From Paralvinella palmiformis (Eukaryota; Annelida; Polychaeta; Terebellida; Alvinellidae): 64,000 nt of DNA. The stretch is taken from assembly GCA_025642065.1 (NCBI GenBank), contig JAODUP010000090.1:746501-810500 (forward strand), written 5' to 3'. The notes beneath the pieces are model-generated. The model made no database searches, was not told where the DNA came from, and was given only the letters and a program-made list of their open reading frames with translations. Positions within the stretch are counted from its first letter, which is position 1. Each line of letters starts with the position of its first letter. Positions 48,993-62,767 of this stretch are shown here, piece by piece. The position numbers and the translations under genes were made by a program.

Positions 48993-50201
48993 ACAGTTAT
49001 CTTAGAACCAATATCTGGCGCATTTCCTCGCAAGAAACACTGACCTCGTCTAGCCAATTAAATGAAGCTAGCAATTAGACAAATATATGACCTATGCACA
49101 CAGCAACAGGTATCGGTAGGCTTTGATTTCCCTATCTACTGATGCTATGGGGTTCCTTTTAATGTTGCACTCTACCAGCACTCTATTAGATAAAATCCAT
49201 TTCGCATAGTACAGAAGATAAAGGGATCATATCGTTTATGATGAGCCCACCCGAGTCATCTCAAAGCGCCACAAGAGCCTATCGACCGACAGTTGTGTTC
49301 GGCACACCTAGAGAAAACCGGCATCGAACTATACACAGCTCAGCGTCGAGATTTGCCATCAATGTGATGCCGTCAAATGCCCGAGCTGCCCAGTTAGCAT
49401 ACAGGATCAGGTAAACTGCTATCGTCGATTACTAAGTGGTGCCATTCACGCACTGACAAAAGAATATTAATAATAGCTAGATAATGTGATGACGTAGCTG
49501 TTCCATCAAGAGGTTCGCAGTATCCCAATCCTGCTTAATAATTGATAATATACCACATGTGTCCAGTCTGACATACTTAGCACAATACCAGTGCATATCT
49601 TCGGCGTCCGGAATATAAGCGTAATATACGGGATGTTGGTCAGGATCGAAGTAACAAATCGTCCGGTTAAGTCGTTTTAACGCGAAATTACACGGCTCGT
49701 CTATAACTGTGGGTGTTATACAAATGAATTGTAAAATTACATACCGAAAAGCAGGCTGTTAAAACAAGTGTATTTATGCTGACATGTAAAACATTACGAT
49801 GAGATTAGTTCGATTTATTGATTGGAGGTATCCAAGTTCGGATTAATGGTGGGGGGTACCACATACTGAGATCAATCCTGTTGTAGAACATCCCCCCCAT
49901 GTTGTTTCAGCAGAGCTATATCGTGCCAATAAATGGTCCCTTTTAGCTGTACGCGTGGTACTTATATAATACGGTGTACTTATATAATGTGTTATATGAT
50001 ATCCTTGTAGACTACGGTTTGTTGGCCAGTATTATTCATTTTTGCGTCACAACTAAGTTACGGGTTATCCGAGTTATGTAGTTATCGGTGTCATCGTTCA
50101 TGTTTTTAACAACAACAGATTATCCAAATGATCAGAGGCAATAGTTAATGAACGAATATATATAGTTCGATAATTGTTTACAGCTATTTAGCGTAGATCT
50201 C

Positions 50202-50261
50202 TATATATTATGATATATATATAAATATATATATAAAACACATTATATATATATATATAAC

Positions 50262-50296
<35 letters not shown>
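50202..50296. repeat. Interrupted (AT)n tracts
   Basis: Several AT runs separated by aaacacatt and acatt spacers, just left of the CpG-rich stretch. Confidence 0.85.
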
Positions 50297-50298
<2 letters not shown>

Positions 50299-50539
50299 CT
50301 AAACCTCACATGACACATATGTCTATAAACACGACTATATGTGCACTTATCCGGGGGACAAGACCGAGACAGTGGCAGATTTTCACATTTGTTGAATAAG
50401 CATCCACTAATCTATATATGTATTAACGTACCGGTGCGTTCATCTATATACACGTCAAATACACCGACAAAATAATTTAAAAAAGGCTAAAGTATCATCG
50501 TTATCTCGCATTATTATACAATTACAGCAGTAGCAGCAA

Positions 50540-51130
50540 TGGGGAAGAAGCTTAGAATACGATGTCTTCTCTTTATACGTACCTATAGAACGACGAAACC
50601 CACCGGATAGTGTTATCGGTGTCTGCCAGACCGGGTATCCCAGACAGAACTAACTATAATAATCGGCAGCTCAGACAGAGCTACTAGATCCATAAAACTA
50701 CCATCCTCGGATCAGTGCCGCAACGTAGAGCCGACAGTCGCGCCACGTACGACGAGCGTGGACCATCGGTCGGTCCGAGAATGGGGTCTGTTGGCCAGGA
50801 TCCACGCAATACTCGCAATATAGCTCGCCCGACTGGGTTCAGGTGACTTACTAATACGCCGACCGAGAGCCCCACTAAATCGATGCTTTTCAGCGACGTG
50901 CGCTAGGTGAAAGAGAGGCGCCGATTCGTTAAAGCACTATTATTGATCTATGGTTGGAGTAGGCCCCGGGTAACTGTCGGTACATATCGGCGACGACAGA
51001 GACAGGTTCAAGCAGCCGACGGCTTGATATCATTAAATCACCAAAGCGACCGGCCGCTAACGGACACCGTCATATGACAACGCAGCGCCGACTAGCGGAG
51101 CTGGTCGGCGACAGGCTTATAGCTTACCAC
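50540..51130. promoter_or_regulatory. CpG-rich stretch
   Basis: Visibly richer in CG dinucleotides than the rest of the window (many cgacg, gccgac and ggccgc words; for example cgaccggccgctaacggac near 51045). No long frame or clear repeat structure. It could be a promoter, an unmethylated island, or the 5' end of an unseen transcript. Confidence 0.3.
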
Positions 51131-51673
51131 AACAAACAAATAAACAAATAGTGTGCGCTCTATGTTTAATAGCCATTCGCGATATGTCGCCGGCTTGATC
51201 CTGCTTGTGTGTGTGTGTGTGTGTGTGTGTAGAATTTAAGGCTTGTGGGCGATTAACAATTCTTTACAAGCTTTGTTTCTCCTAAGTAGCTTTAAATCGG
51301 CTTATGAGTTATGGGTGTGGATGCTAACTGTTGTGCATTGATCGTTTATTATAATTCAACGCAACTGGGAATTAGATCTATACTGTGCCAAAGTAGCATG
51401 CATATATTTATTGAGAAGACGTTGAAAGACTCATATGCACCCGGTCTTTATAAATATTGTGTGTGTGTGTGTGTATATATATATATTATGGATCATCAGT
51501 TTGTACGTGTGATAGCGACTGTATGATCATCGTTGTACTAATTATCAGCAGAAACATAGATGGCTAACGTATCTATACTTCAAATTACATTAGCATGATC
51601 ACGACGTTTATTTATAGATACCCACCATCCGCGGCTTATACAGTTGAGTTACGACACGAAGTCAGCCATCAAG

Positions 51674-51705
<32 letters not shown>

Positions 51706-52373
51706 ATATACGGTCTACTGATTCTATAATACATGATTTTGTTATAAATATGCGATCATTAAATCATATTATATTAAACCACATTATATTAAACTTAGAT
51801 TTTTTTAATAAACTTACAGGTCGTTAAATCGAATCTCAACAGTCTGTGTGATGTAGCATTCCACAATAAAAGGCTTCGGACTGATCCCTATAGTATAGGT
51901 AGGGACTATAAACTCTTTGTGAGACCAACATCGAGGCTAAACATATCGTACTATAGTGCAATCTTAGTTAACAGAACTTCAGGTTATAGGATATTTTATC
52001 TTAGAGTTATGAAATATGATATGGCGGCTAAAATAGAAGTGTCTTTCAGAAAGTGACAATATTAATATATATAGACTAGTGATCAACTTTATATATTAAA
52101 AAAGAACTACATCTATGACAAAGTTTATATCAGAAAACAAAGTGATTGTCATGTTTGAGTGCAAGTATATGCTCATATCATTTCTTCCACAATGCTGCAC
52201 CTCACCTGTGAAATGTTTAAATGAAATTTAAAAACTCATCTTTTTAATATTGCTTATTCCTAAATGTTTATTATAATATTATATTTCAACTGTCTGTAGG
52301 TATACTCTATCATTCTATGTTTTTATTATAAATCATATTATTATTATTCAACACATTCAATGTTCTTCAATAC

Positions 52374-52733
52374 CAGGGTTGGTATGTTTCTTCCGTGGAT
52401 GGTAAAAATATTTTCTTCCCTTCCATTAGCTGACCAACTACATCCAATAGCAAAGGCAATTAGAATATTGCTGATGCATGTGATGTCTGGTTATCTTTGT
52501 TATCAATAGTTTAATAATTAAATAGATCATCATATCATTTTGCATTTAATATCAGGTTACTGTATCCCTTGAGAGTTTATTCCCAGTTTCTCCCATTTCT
52601 TCCCAGAAGAAAGAGTTTATTCCCAGTTTCTCCCATTTCTTCCCAGAAGAAAGAGTTTCTTCCTGGTAAAAACCCACTTCTTCCCAATGGGATGGGAAGA
52701 AATACCTTTCTTCCTGGAAGAAACCCAACCCTG
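52374..52733. mobile_element. MITE with hAT-like ends
   Basis: Begins CAGGGTTGGT and ends in its inverted form CCAACCCTG. Flanked by 8-base near-identical repeats ttcaatac (52366-52373) and tccaatac (52734-52741); 8-base target duplications are typical of hAT transposons. Inside are two tandem copies of a roughly 47-base unit rich in ttcccag (52571-52660). No transposase, so non-autonomous. Confidence 0.65.
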
Positions 52734-54645
52734 TCCAATACCGAGGTAGGGAGCCACTGACCACTAGTGCTTCAGACTAGACAAAGCTATACACTCAATA
52801 TTTATTTTAGAGCAATTTGTTTTATGACTAAATATGTGAATAAATCTACAATACCATCAAAATAACATTTTATTAAGTGTATCCATACCAGATTCACCAC
52901 TGACCATAAATAATTATTTTCCATGATTATTCTGATAAAGTTCAGTATTTACAATCTATAGAACTGAGTTTAATTCAGTATTAACTCAATCAAAACTTGT
53001 AGAGTACCATTATTCAAGTTATTTAAAAGTAGGATGACATACTCTTGTGTTGTGATGACATTAAAAAATAAAGCAACCCCTATAGTGATCAACAAAACAA
53101 TACAGCAAAATAATGAGTTATATCAACCAACAAGTTTATTTGACAGACACAATGCAGCCATTAAATAAACAAACACCTCTGGATTACATATTCATAACAA
53201 ACAGATATAAACATCATGTTTCTAAAATGAAAACAGGATTTCAAATAACATGGCAATCACTGATTAATTTCAGCACATATCAACAAATCACAGCAATGTG
53301 TTTATGAAATACACAAACTGGTAGATCAGTCTTTATCATGCTGCTATCTAAACAGCAGAAATAACTCATTTTTTTCATAATATGTGACATGCTGGAATAT
53401 TATAAGAACAGCAGCTAGATTAACTCAGGTTATTTATGAAGAAAACTGCTCAATAAATATTTTAATCAAAACATATATTACTATTTATGTATGAAAACAC
53501 TAAGTCTTACAACATATAATCATGTATAACATGTTTAAGTTGTCTTGACATGATTGACCAAAAGTGTGTATTCATATGTGTGTGTGTGTGTATGTGTGTG
53601 AATGAGTGAGTCTGTATGTATTCACAAATCATTCACTATCTGGGGTATATATATAATGATGATGTAAAATACAATACTTGTAACTATATTCAAAAACATT
53701 CTATACATTTCAAAATATATGAATAAATATGAAAGCTTTCAAGACATAAATCACTGAATACTGTAAATAATATTAGCCACATTAGTGTGGCAAATGAATT
53801 GAAGCAGCAAATGACTTGTCTCAATAAAACACATTAAATAGTTTTTAAACTGCATTATCATCATACTGAAAGAACTGAAATTAATGATATCAGTTCTTAC
53901 TATTACAGTATGTGTTACCAGAGATCAATTGTAGTTATTAATCTTACACAGGACCAGCCTGTTCAGTGCAGTATTTGCAAAAAGATCAGTTTCAATGTGA
54001 AATAATTTAAACCCAATTTGCATTTATTTACTGGTTAAGAAAGAATGTGAAGATCATAAGACTTGTATAAGTAGCTTAAAAATATATCACATTGCTGCAT
54101 TAAATGTCATAATAAATTTCAGCAACAAATTCAAGTAGTAGCTGTTTTAAGTCACATCCAGGAGTAAATAGGTTCTGTTGGTTATGATGTATGTTTACCA
54201 AAACGTTGTTCTTAAACACCATATTAACATATTCTTCTAAAAAATATGTATACATGAACCTATTACAACTAAAACCAAATTCAGTTTCCAGATTAGAGAA
54301 AACAAATTCACTGAGAGTTGCTAATGTTTAAAAATATAAATAATATATAATACAAACCACTCTCCTGAATATGTAAAAAGACCATGAAAAAATCAATAAC
54401 CTAGGAGTAGAAACAAAAGTGGCTATCATAAATGTCTTTCCCAAAAGGAATTACTGGCTTAAAACAATGCACCAGTGACTTACAAAATAAACTTTGCAGA
54501 AAGGTGCTTTATCACTTCATTCCTGGACAATGCCAGCACCTGAATCTTTTCCATGTTATTGTTTAAAAAACCCATAATCCACACGTTGTGACTCCCTGCA
54601 CAGAAAGTGAACACTTCAAGGTATGCCAAGCAATTATCGGGTCCA

Positions 54646-57600
54646 TCATTTACTTGGTATGCTGAGATGTACACACCCAAAACGACAGCGGCCATAAGGT
54701 AATGATGTACTATTTAATATGCTCCACATGTTTGTATCCAGCTTATACTCCTCAATGCTGTGGTAGAAAGAATTCTCACCATCATGTCCACTCAACACAT
54801 AAATACAGTTCTTTATCAGTGTCACTCCTATGGTCAGAAAAAATATAAGTTGACAACATTATTTATAATTATTGTTGAAGTTGGGCTACTACCTCTATGA
54901 ATTGATAAACAAACTGAATATTAATACATTACATAATGATTTGACATACAAATGACTTGCTACAAAAAATATGATGGGCAATTCCAGAATTCAAATTGCT
55001 TATTTAAAAAAATGGAAATGGATCATATTTTTGAATTGACCCCATATCTGGTAAATCTAACACTCTCCTGTCCAACATAACACTAAATACAGTTTATGAA
55101 ATGGCATGACTACGATGTTGAATAAACTAAACACTTAACTGAACAACAAACAGTCTTTATTGATATCAAATTTAGTCACTGTTGATTCAAACTGAAAACA
55201 AAATCTGCCTGACAAAATTGTGGTTGACTAGCAAAACCATAATGTATTCATTGCAAAATGTAATAGCACTTTTTATGACATACATAAGTAATTCATTTAG
55301 CTACATTTTATGTCACACTTATAATTTTAAACCAAAGATGTATCATACAGGTTCCATGATATAAGTAAAAACTGCAATTTCAGACAGTAATTATTTTCAA
55401 TTTAACTAGTCAGTGTCACCCAACATCATGATGAGGGAGGGCAAAAATTAAGCAGAACATCAACAACTTGTTGCATATCTCCTATACACAAGGATATTAT
55501 AAATTTAGCTACCGGGTAATTATAATATTTAACATATTTTGGGGTCAACAAATATAAAACAAATTTCTCTATGATTTTCTACCAATATGTCGTGCAGTAT
55601 GGCAAATAGTATGTGTTGATTCTGGCAACATTATGACAAATGAACCATACATATGATGAATATATTATATAAATTTAAAGGATATATATCAACATTTATA
55701 TCCTACATGCTGAGAACAAATAGATTCTGTAAATCTGTGACAACAGTTAAAACAGTAAAACTGTTATCAGATATTTGTTATGGCAACACTTATTTATAGA
55801 GTATCTGAGGTTATTTCTTTATTTGGCATCTTGTTTTTAGGAAAATATGGCAGTTCATCAAATACATTCTAAGTTTATACATAATCAATATTTATTATAT
55901 TAATTTAGATAAAATAATAAAAGGCACATCATGTTCTTAAAAATTATATAATGACTACAGAAAATATGGTTTTTAGTTGGAAATCAGTTTGTGTATTTCA
56001 AGTTTACCAGTTCTACAGTTACTTATTTGAAACATTAATTTTCAATCTTTGTTATAAGTGACATAATCATGCATAGTCTTTGTAGCCAACATGATGTTTT
56101 TATGCTAATTCACCAGAATAAACTTTTAAAATATTCCATAAGAAATTATCAGAAACATAACCACTCTTAAAGGAACAGTTAACTTTCACTTCAGATTTTC
56201 TGAATTAATACAAATGTGTTTACACAAATTATAAATGGTGTCAAGATATGAACATCATCAAACACATACTAAAAAATACAGTCCACGGTGTTGGTGACTT
56301 GACTACAACTCATCTATGGTGTGATTTTACAGTACAAAATCATTTTCTATGAACAAGTGTCAACCAAGAATAAGTTTGGAACAAAAACTGTACTTATGAC
56401 CATTACAGTATACTTAGTACAAATAATCTCAAATGTTATTCAGATGGCTAAAGATAACCAAATAGTGAAATTGTTTATGAAAGTTATTGTGTACTCTTTT
56501 AGTACAAAACATCTATCCTGCTGTGAGATTATGTAAATGAACAGATAACTGTGTCAGTTAGCCATAGTTATAGTAGATTGTTTCTGGGATCAGGTACAGT
56601 CATGAGCATGTCTAAAATGGAGCATCTGTGACCCGACTCAATCTGGATTGAGACAGCTATGTGATCATTGTGTTCATTAACATTAGAGCACTCAAATTCA
56701 AGAAAGGTAATCTATTTTTATTCACAATTTCCCCCCATTAATATACAACAGAGATAAAGGGTTGATCACATTGCTGCAGAAATATTAGGGGAGGGGAAAG
56801 AAAGGGATTCTACACACAGTGTGATCCCAGGCCATGGAGATATTTTGCACCCATGATGACATCATAACGATCTAAATTCATCAGCCAGTTACTGTATTTT
56901 ATTTGTATCTATTTCCATGTTGCCTAATATTTACATGCATGTGACCTAAACAGGAAAAACAATTTACCTGCATCAAATCTTGGTTCAATCATCTCAGCAA
57001 GTTCAATCCATTTACAGGTTGAAATATTATAAGAGAAGAGTTTTCTACTGGCACGCACCATGTCCTCCTTTCCACCAACAGCATAGAGCTGCCCTCCTGT
57101 GGCTACCAAGCCAAACAACCAGCGTGCTACTGGCATTGGTGTTAACTAATTAATGTTAAAAAGTTTTATAAAAAGAATTCAAACTATACTAGCATGTTCA
57201 AGTGTATTAATTTTTTTCAGCTCAGCATAGATTAATAATAAATATCGACTGAGAAGGGAAAGCAAAGGATTAAACTTAATTATTTTCAATGAAGAGTATT
57301 CAATTATAATTAATTAAATAACAATAGAAAAGGATGGCTTATGCTTTATGATTCAATTTCATGCTTACCAATTCCCAGCTGTTAGTTACTGGATTGTATC
57401 GCTGCAAGGAGTCAGAGCACTGATTATTTGGCTCAGTAGTGCCACCTGTAAAGTACACAACAAGAAAATAAATACCACTATACAATTTATGGTAAGTAAA
57501 ATGTTTTTGTTTCTCATAAAAGAAATCTTTAGTAAAATTTATTATTATGATTATATAAAACAAAATATTATCAATATTATGCTTTAAATACAACACTTAT

Positions 57601-57896
57601 TTTACTTACCAGCAACATATATGTATCCCTTGTACCCAATAGCTTGACACCTACTTAGTGGCACAGACATAGGTGCCATAAATGTCCACACATTCTGTTC
57701 AGCAGAGTAGCGTTCTACTGTGTCAATGCGAGTCTGACCATCATATCCACCCAGAACATAAATGTAGCCATCCAATGATGCCATGGCTATTATTAAAAAT
57801 AATACAACAGGAAAATAATTATTTTAATATAAAATATGCAATAACTCTGATTAAATTATAAGACTATAGTCTAAATTTTTAGTAAAGAAGTTTTCA

Positions 57897-57954
<58 letters not shown>

Positions 57955-58046
57955 AAATTTAACTATTTAAGAAATATGGCAATGTAGGAACCTCTAAAAC
58001 AATTAAAAATTATTAGCTAATCAATATCTGACACTCTCTCTCTCTA

Positions 58047-58087
<41 letters not shown>

Positions 58088-60221
58088 TTATAATTTCTTA
58101 ACTGGACTATGACAATACATTGTTATATAATATCCTACCCCCCCCCCCCCCTCTCTCTCTCTCTCTCTCTAACAAACCACCTACAGTGCTGCACTTCTGA
58201 TAAAATACACTGACAAAAGGCAACATAAGTAATATTTTTCAATGTTCTTAAAACCTACTTTGTGTCTATTTATTATATCTATCAACCAGTACATATACAA
58301 TGTGTTTGTGCTATGTGAGTTAGAACATCTAATTCTGTTTGAAGTGTAAAGCATATTAGAACAACTCCAGTTGATTAAGGTGCTATATAAAATAATACTA
58401 TTATTGTAATAATAAGAATGAAAATTAAGTAGAATAGTTTGATAATAGTAGGCTATTTTTTTTTTAATAACTTGAGATACAATGATATAATATTATTACA
58501 TAAAGACATAGACCAATATAATTTGTAAACTTGGAGCCCCCACTGTAAATCTAAAAGCTAGTAAGTATCTAGGCCAACATTAAAAACAAGTTTTGATTTT
58601 ATTACTCTAAGATATTACTTGATATTATTCTGGTATGACTTTAAGGCATTTATATAGGGAAGTGGTTATAGCGCTGTAATGCGGAATTGTTTTATTTAAA
58701 ACAATGTACAAAAAAACATGATTTCTAATGATTTTTTTTATTGTAGTGATTTTATTAATATTTTTATTGTAGCAATTTTATTAATATTTTTATAAATATG
58801 GAATTTATCATATAATTTTCAGTAAAAGTGTAAATGGCAGTTTGTTATAAATAATTATTTTCATACACAGTGGTAGTAATCTCTGGTCCAACACGCTACC
58901 GCTAGACCACACAAGTGCCCAACTGTTTGCTTGGAACTCTTTGAATATAGTTAATTGTGTCAAAAGAAAAATAATCTCTTTAATTAACATTAATATAAGA
59001 TTTTGTTACATATTTCACTCATATTTTGACCAGTCTGATTTTTAATTAAAAGCTACAACTCTTACTGTGCTGCAAGCCTTTATGTCCAAGTTATAATTCT
59101 GATGTAATATATTTTTTAATTTCTTTAGGAAAATACCTCAGCAATATGTTCCTGGTTACCAGCACTAAGGAAAAACATAAACAAAGTATACACTTATATG
59201 CTCACACTGGCATACATAGCAAAATATGTGTTAACTAAAATTTAAATATAAGAGTGCTTTATCAAATGTTTGCCTGGAAGTCATACAAGTTAATGGTATG
59301 AAAAAATCTGATTAATAGTTATATAAACACCACATATTTTGTGGGTTTGTTTTACATACTCCACTCATATTTTCAGCAATACTTAAAACAAATTAAAAAC
59401 CTATTCTAAATAAACTCTGCTGTGCTGCAAATCTCTCAGTGAGGTTTGAATTCTGATGGAATCTGTTTTTTGGGAATATTTTTCCCAGGGAGTCACCCCT
59501 TATCTGTATGTTCCTGATGTGAGCAATGTTAAGGATAAACAAAGTATACACTAAACGATCACTCTGGCAAGATCATACAGAGTTTGATTGGATATATTAT
59601 GATCAGCTGTGGGGTCAAATACATTTGTATACGAAGGTATTTAAATATTTTTTTCAAGTATTTGAGCTTTCCAAAATAAAAATTATTTGTATTTATATAT
59701 AAATACTTCCAAAAGGTACTTTCTCAAATACATTAAAATACTTGTTTCAAGTACTTATTTGAATATTTTACCAAAAAAATATACATTTTCAATGGGATCT
59801 TAGAGTCTGAACAACAGATAACAGAAGTACTGAGACAGACACAGTCTGATATGACTTAATATTTACCATGCCTTGCTCTTGGTGTCTTCATACTGGACAT
59901 TTTCACCCATTTATCCAAAATTAACTCGAAACGCAAAACACTGCTCAACACATGCTTTTCTTTATTGAATCCACCTGAAATGGTAAATAGATTACATCAA
60001 TATTTATAAAAAAGCTAGTAATCAGTTATTATCCTAAATGGAGCCAATCATTTAAAGCTTAAATCTGTTCAAGCCCGAACAAAGTGAATTCTTGTAAGGT
60101 TTAAGTAAAACAAACTTTTGTGTACTGAAATTTAGCTTTGTTGGCTTCTTTAAATTGGTAATGTCTGTAATCCCAGTTCAAAATTCTAAAAGCTGCTAAC
60201 ACAAACACACACACACACACA

Positions 60222-60256
<35 letters not shown>

Positions 60257-61970
60257 AGGCCATCTCTGGCCTTTTCTAAGCTTAAAGTCACTTTCTATTT
60301 GTGTTTACACCATTGATTTGGTTACTGTACAACTTTCAGATGTCTTTTAGCTGGCCCTATTGTAAATATGGCTAAAACCATTCAGACCTATTTGAAGAAA
60401 AAGTTATTTAGGCCTATTTGGCTCTCAGATATTACATTCTGAGTGAATGTGTTGAAGCCATTATCATATGATTTCCATTTGAAATCTAAGTTTCAACATC
60501 CTGCTATAATTTTGAAACAGCTAAGTTGCCTGAAAGAGGACTCCAAGCAAATCTAGTTGGGTCCGCTGGGCTACTTTGAAGGAAATATCCTTTTAATGTG
60601 TTAGGAAAATCTTTAACTGTAGCATTTGTAAAACATTTAAAGCTTTCATAAAGAAATATCAAGAAGATTTTCTTCAAAGAAGATATTTAGCCAAGACTAC
60701 TTGATAAAACTTACAATAGTAATAACAAATTCACTATTTATAATATATGCACAGATTGAATCACAGCAAATTAAGTTTAAAAACAAATCATAAATAGGAT
60801 TTTTCTAAATTCTACATTTACCTGAAACATATATATATTTATTTTCAGACACCACAGTTCCATGGTGACATCTTGAGAAAGGCAACTCCTTCAGCCTGAC
60901 CCATTTTCCCTCATCCATGTTATAACAATCAACATTGCTTAAATAGTTTTTGTTGTATATCTCCCCACCAACAGTCAGCAAGAGATCTTGCCTTCTTTGT
61001 GCACAGCGTGGCTGTGTGCGGGCAGTTTGTAATTCAGCATGCCTGTCCTAAAAAAAAAGAACCAACAATCTATTCAGTTAAATGTTAAATTTGTAACTGT
61101 GCAGTTAAAGGAGAGGCTTAAATAATTTTAACTTTGTGAAGTTATTTTAATAAAATACATATAACTTCCTCAAGTAATGCTGAATTCTAAAGTTCGCAAA
61201 CTGGCCGTAAAACACACTGACAATCCTATTCAGCTACCTTCAAGATAAAATATTTCATAGCTTCATCAATTAATTTACGACACTCGGTGTCCCTGGTTAG
61301 CATGGGTTCCATGTCGAGCAGATCACAAAGAAAGTATGACCGTACTAGTGGCAAACGAACATATTGGAGAACTTCACAAAGGATCTCCTCCCTACTGCCT
61401 TGGTCATGATGGACCCAATCAATGACTGCTTGTAATACAATCTCTTCAGATTCAACCTGGAATAAAAATTTGTAACATATTTATGCAATAAAGCATCCTT
61501 CAAAAGATATAAAAAATAGAAACTGATCATAATATTCAAATATGAATTTGGAACTCACCCGCAGGGCATCAGACTCCAGAAATTCAATGAGCTTACTCTT
61601 GGGCAATAAGAGTATTTCATCATACTTTGTCACCTCAGTAAAATTTTCCAAGGCATAATCCTTTGCCAGCTGTGAGAGACCCTCACAAACATGAGCCTCA
61701 GCAAAGCAGTGTATACCCAGACAGTTACTGGAGTCCATTTCATTTGCCAGAAACCTGCTACAGGCCTCCCTGATGGAGTTCATTTGGACCATGTTAGCAG
61801 CAGACAGTAGGTGCTGAGCATTCTCTTCATTGATAGTGATGTCAGAGGTATAGGCATAATCAATCAGTTGACGCATTATGACGGAGTCAATACCTTCAAT
61901 TGTCACTGTTGGAGAAGTGCATTCCTTCAGGTCAACTTGAACAGAAAATAATTTATTATAAATTTAATAT

Positions 61971-62065
<95 letters not shown>

Positions 62066-62767
62066 TGAAAGAGAGTGATAATGTACATGCACAAAGTAAT
62101 AAGATATAAATGATCATTCTCTGAAATGTAGGATAGCCATAAAAACAAAGAAAAATATAGAAGAATCTCAGAATAATTAACAACAATCAGTACAATGTCA
62201 CATGATCAGGCACACCTGTAAACATGGTCAGAAAATATGGACTGCAAGCAGCCAACACATTTTTATGACAAGGGAACTGTTCATTTCCAACACATATGGT
62301 CACATCACAGAGTACACGCTCTAGGCGCTGTTGGTTCAAACCTTGAAGTAAGGTCAGTGAATGGCCCAACTCAGAAAAGTAGAACTCATTGCAGAAATCC
62401 TCTTCATTCCTCTGAAATAAGCCTGCAATATAAAAAAGAAAAAACTTAAGGGCAAGTACGTCCTTATCAAATGTTAAAAAGCATTCTGAGATACAACATT
62501 GTATTTGTAATAGTTCAAAGCTTTTCTAATATTAAAAAACACAGCAATTTTCATTCTTTATTTCACACGGTAATTTTGAAACTTACACCATAACATTGAC
62601 CCATAGGATACTACATTCATATCAGCCAACAGTTTGAAAATGATGTGAAGTGTTCTATTTTTTAACGATTTCTTTACATATTGATTGCTGACTTCATTAC
62701 ATAACAGACCTGGTAAACCTTCTAGGGTAGAAGATGCTGGTGATGGATTTCGTTCAGCTTCCTCCAT
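54646..62767 (-). CDS. Kelch-like protein (BTB-BACK-kelch), putative CUL3 ubiquitin-ligase adaptor
   Basis: Ten exons, all in phase, 643 residues: 62767-62587, 62422-62216, 61935-61559, 61456-61238, 61047-60822, 59974-59867, 57786-57610, 57445-57369, 57145-56968, 54827-54646 (TGA). BTB domain at about 75-190 (LERVLCDVTICVGNEQFPCH, NVLAACSPYFLTMFTG, IDYAYTSDITI); BACK at about 195-325 (CLGIHCFAEAHVC, VRLPLVRSYFLCDLLD). Six kelch blades follow, with diglycine motifs LTVGG, YVSGG, YVLGGYDG, YVAGG, YAVGG and a degenerate YVLSGHDG. By family analogy BTB/BACK bind CUL3 and the propeller selects substrates. The length is usual for KLHL proteins. I cannot assign the paralogue. The first-exon limit is the least certain part. 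Confidence 0.92.
54828..56967. other. Kelch-like gene last intron
   Basis: 2.1 kb, AT-rich. Contains the CAATTCC-type fragment at 54975-55050; otherwise nothing recognisable. Confidence 0.5.
54975..55050. repeat. Fragment of the CAATTCC-type element
   Basis: Shares gggcaattcca, attgcttatttaaaaaaatgg and ttgaattgaccccatatctg with the end of the element at 27.7-28.1 kb. Lies in a kelch-like gene intron. Confidence 0.5.
57901..57951. repeat. (AT)n microsatellite
   Basis: About 25 AT units in a kelch-like gene intron. Confidence 0.9.
58866..58925 (-). mobile_element. SINE head fragment
   Basis: On the - strand GTGGTCTAGCGGTAGCGTGT followed by TGGACCAGAGATTACTACCA, nearly identical to the head of the SINE at 47.6 kb. 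The body and tail are missing. Lies in a kelch-like gene intron. Confidence 0.6.
59010..59215. repeat. Direct duplication, left copy
   Basis: Shares tgtgctgcaa, actcatatttt, ttgaattctgatg-like, ttcctg and aaacaaagtatacac words in the same order with 59345-59560, about 340 bases away. Diverged, non-coding. Confidence 0.5.
59345..59560. repeat. Direct duplication, right copy
   Basis: Right copy of the duplication at 59.0 kb; ends aaacaaagtatacacta, as does the left copy. It could be two insertions of one short element rather than a segmental duplication. Confidence 0.5.
61974..62058. repeat. (GT)n microsatellite
   Basis: About 42 uninterrupted GT units, the longest pure dinucleotide run in the window, in the kelch-like intron between the two BTB exons. 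Confidence 0.92.
62587..62767 (-). CDS. Kelch-like gene first coding exon
   Basis: Starts MEEAERNPSPASSTLEGLPG and ends in phase 1 at a good donor (TGGT|gtaagt). A weaker internal donor (CCAG|gtctgt, near 62708) is also phase 1 and would give GLPG followed directly by LFQRNEEDF, removing 40 residues that look less conserved. Both forms keep the frame. Confidence 0.6.

Larger units (their letters stand above)
48124..54645. other. Gene-poor region between the ankyrin/Mab-21 gene and the kelch-like gene
   Basis: 6.5 kb. Holds CT/AT/GA repeats (48222-48312), a TGAGTGAG tract with a following repeat-like segment (48515-48600), a tRNA-like fragment (48.9 kb), a CpG-rich stretch (50.5-51.1 kb), AT tracts (50202-50296, 51674-51701) and a hAT-like MITE (52374-52733). 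The kelch-like gene's 3' UTR probably occupies part of 53-54.6 kb. No supported exon. Confidence 0.5.
57787..59866. other. Kelch-like gene intron
   Basis: 2.1 kb with AT tracts (57901-57951, 58056-58081), a C-run plus CT tract (58139-58170), a SINE head (58866-58925), a direct duplication of about 200 bases (59010-59215 and 59345-59560) and a GTATTT/AAATAC-rich segment (59625-59790). Confidence 0.55.
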
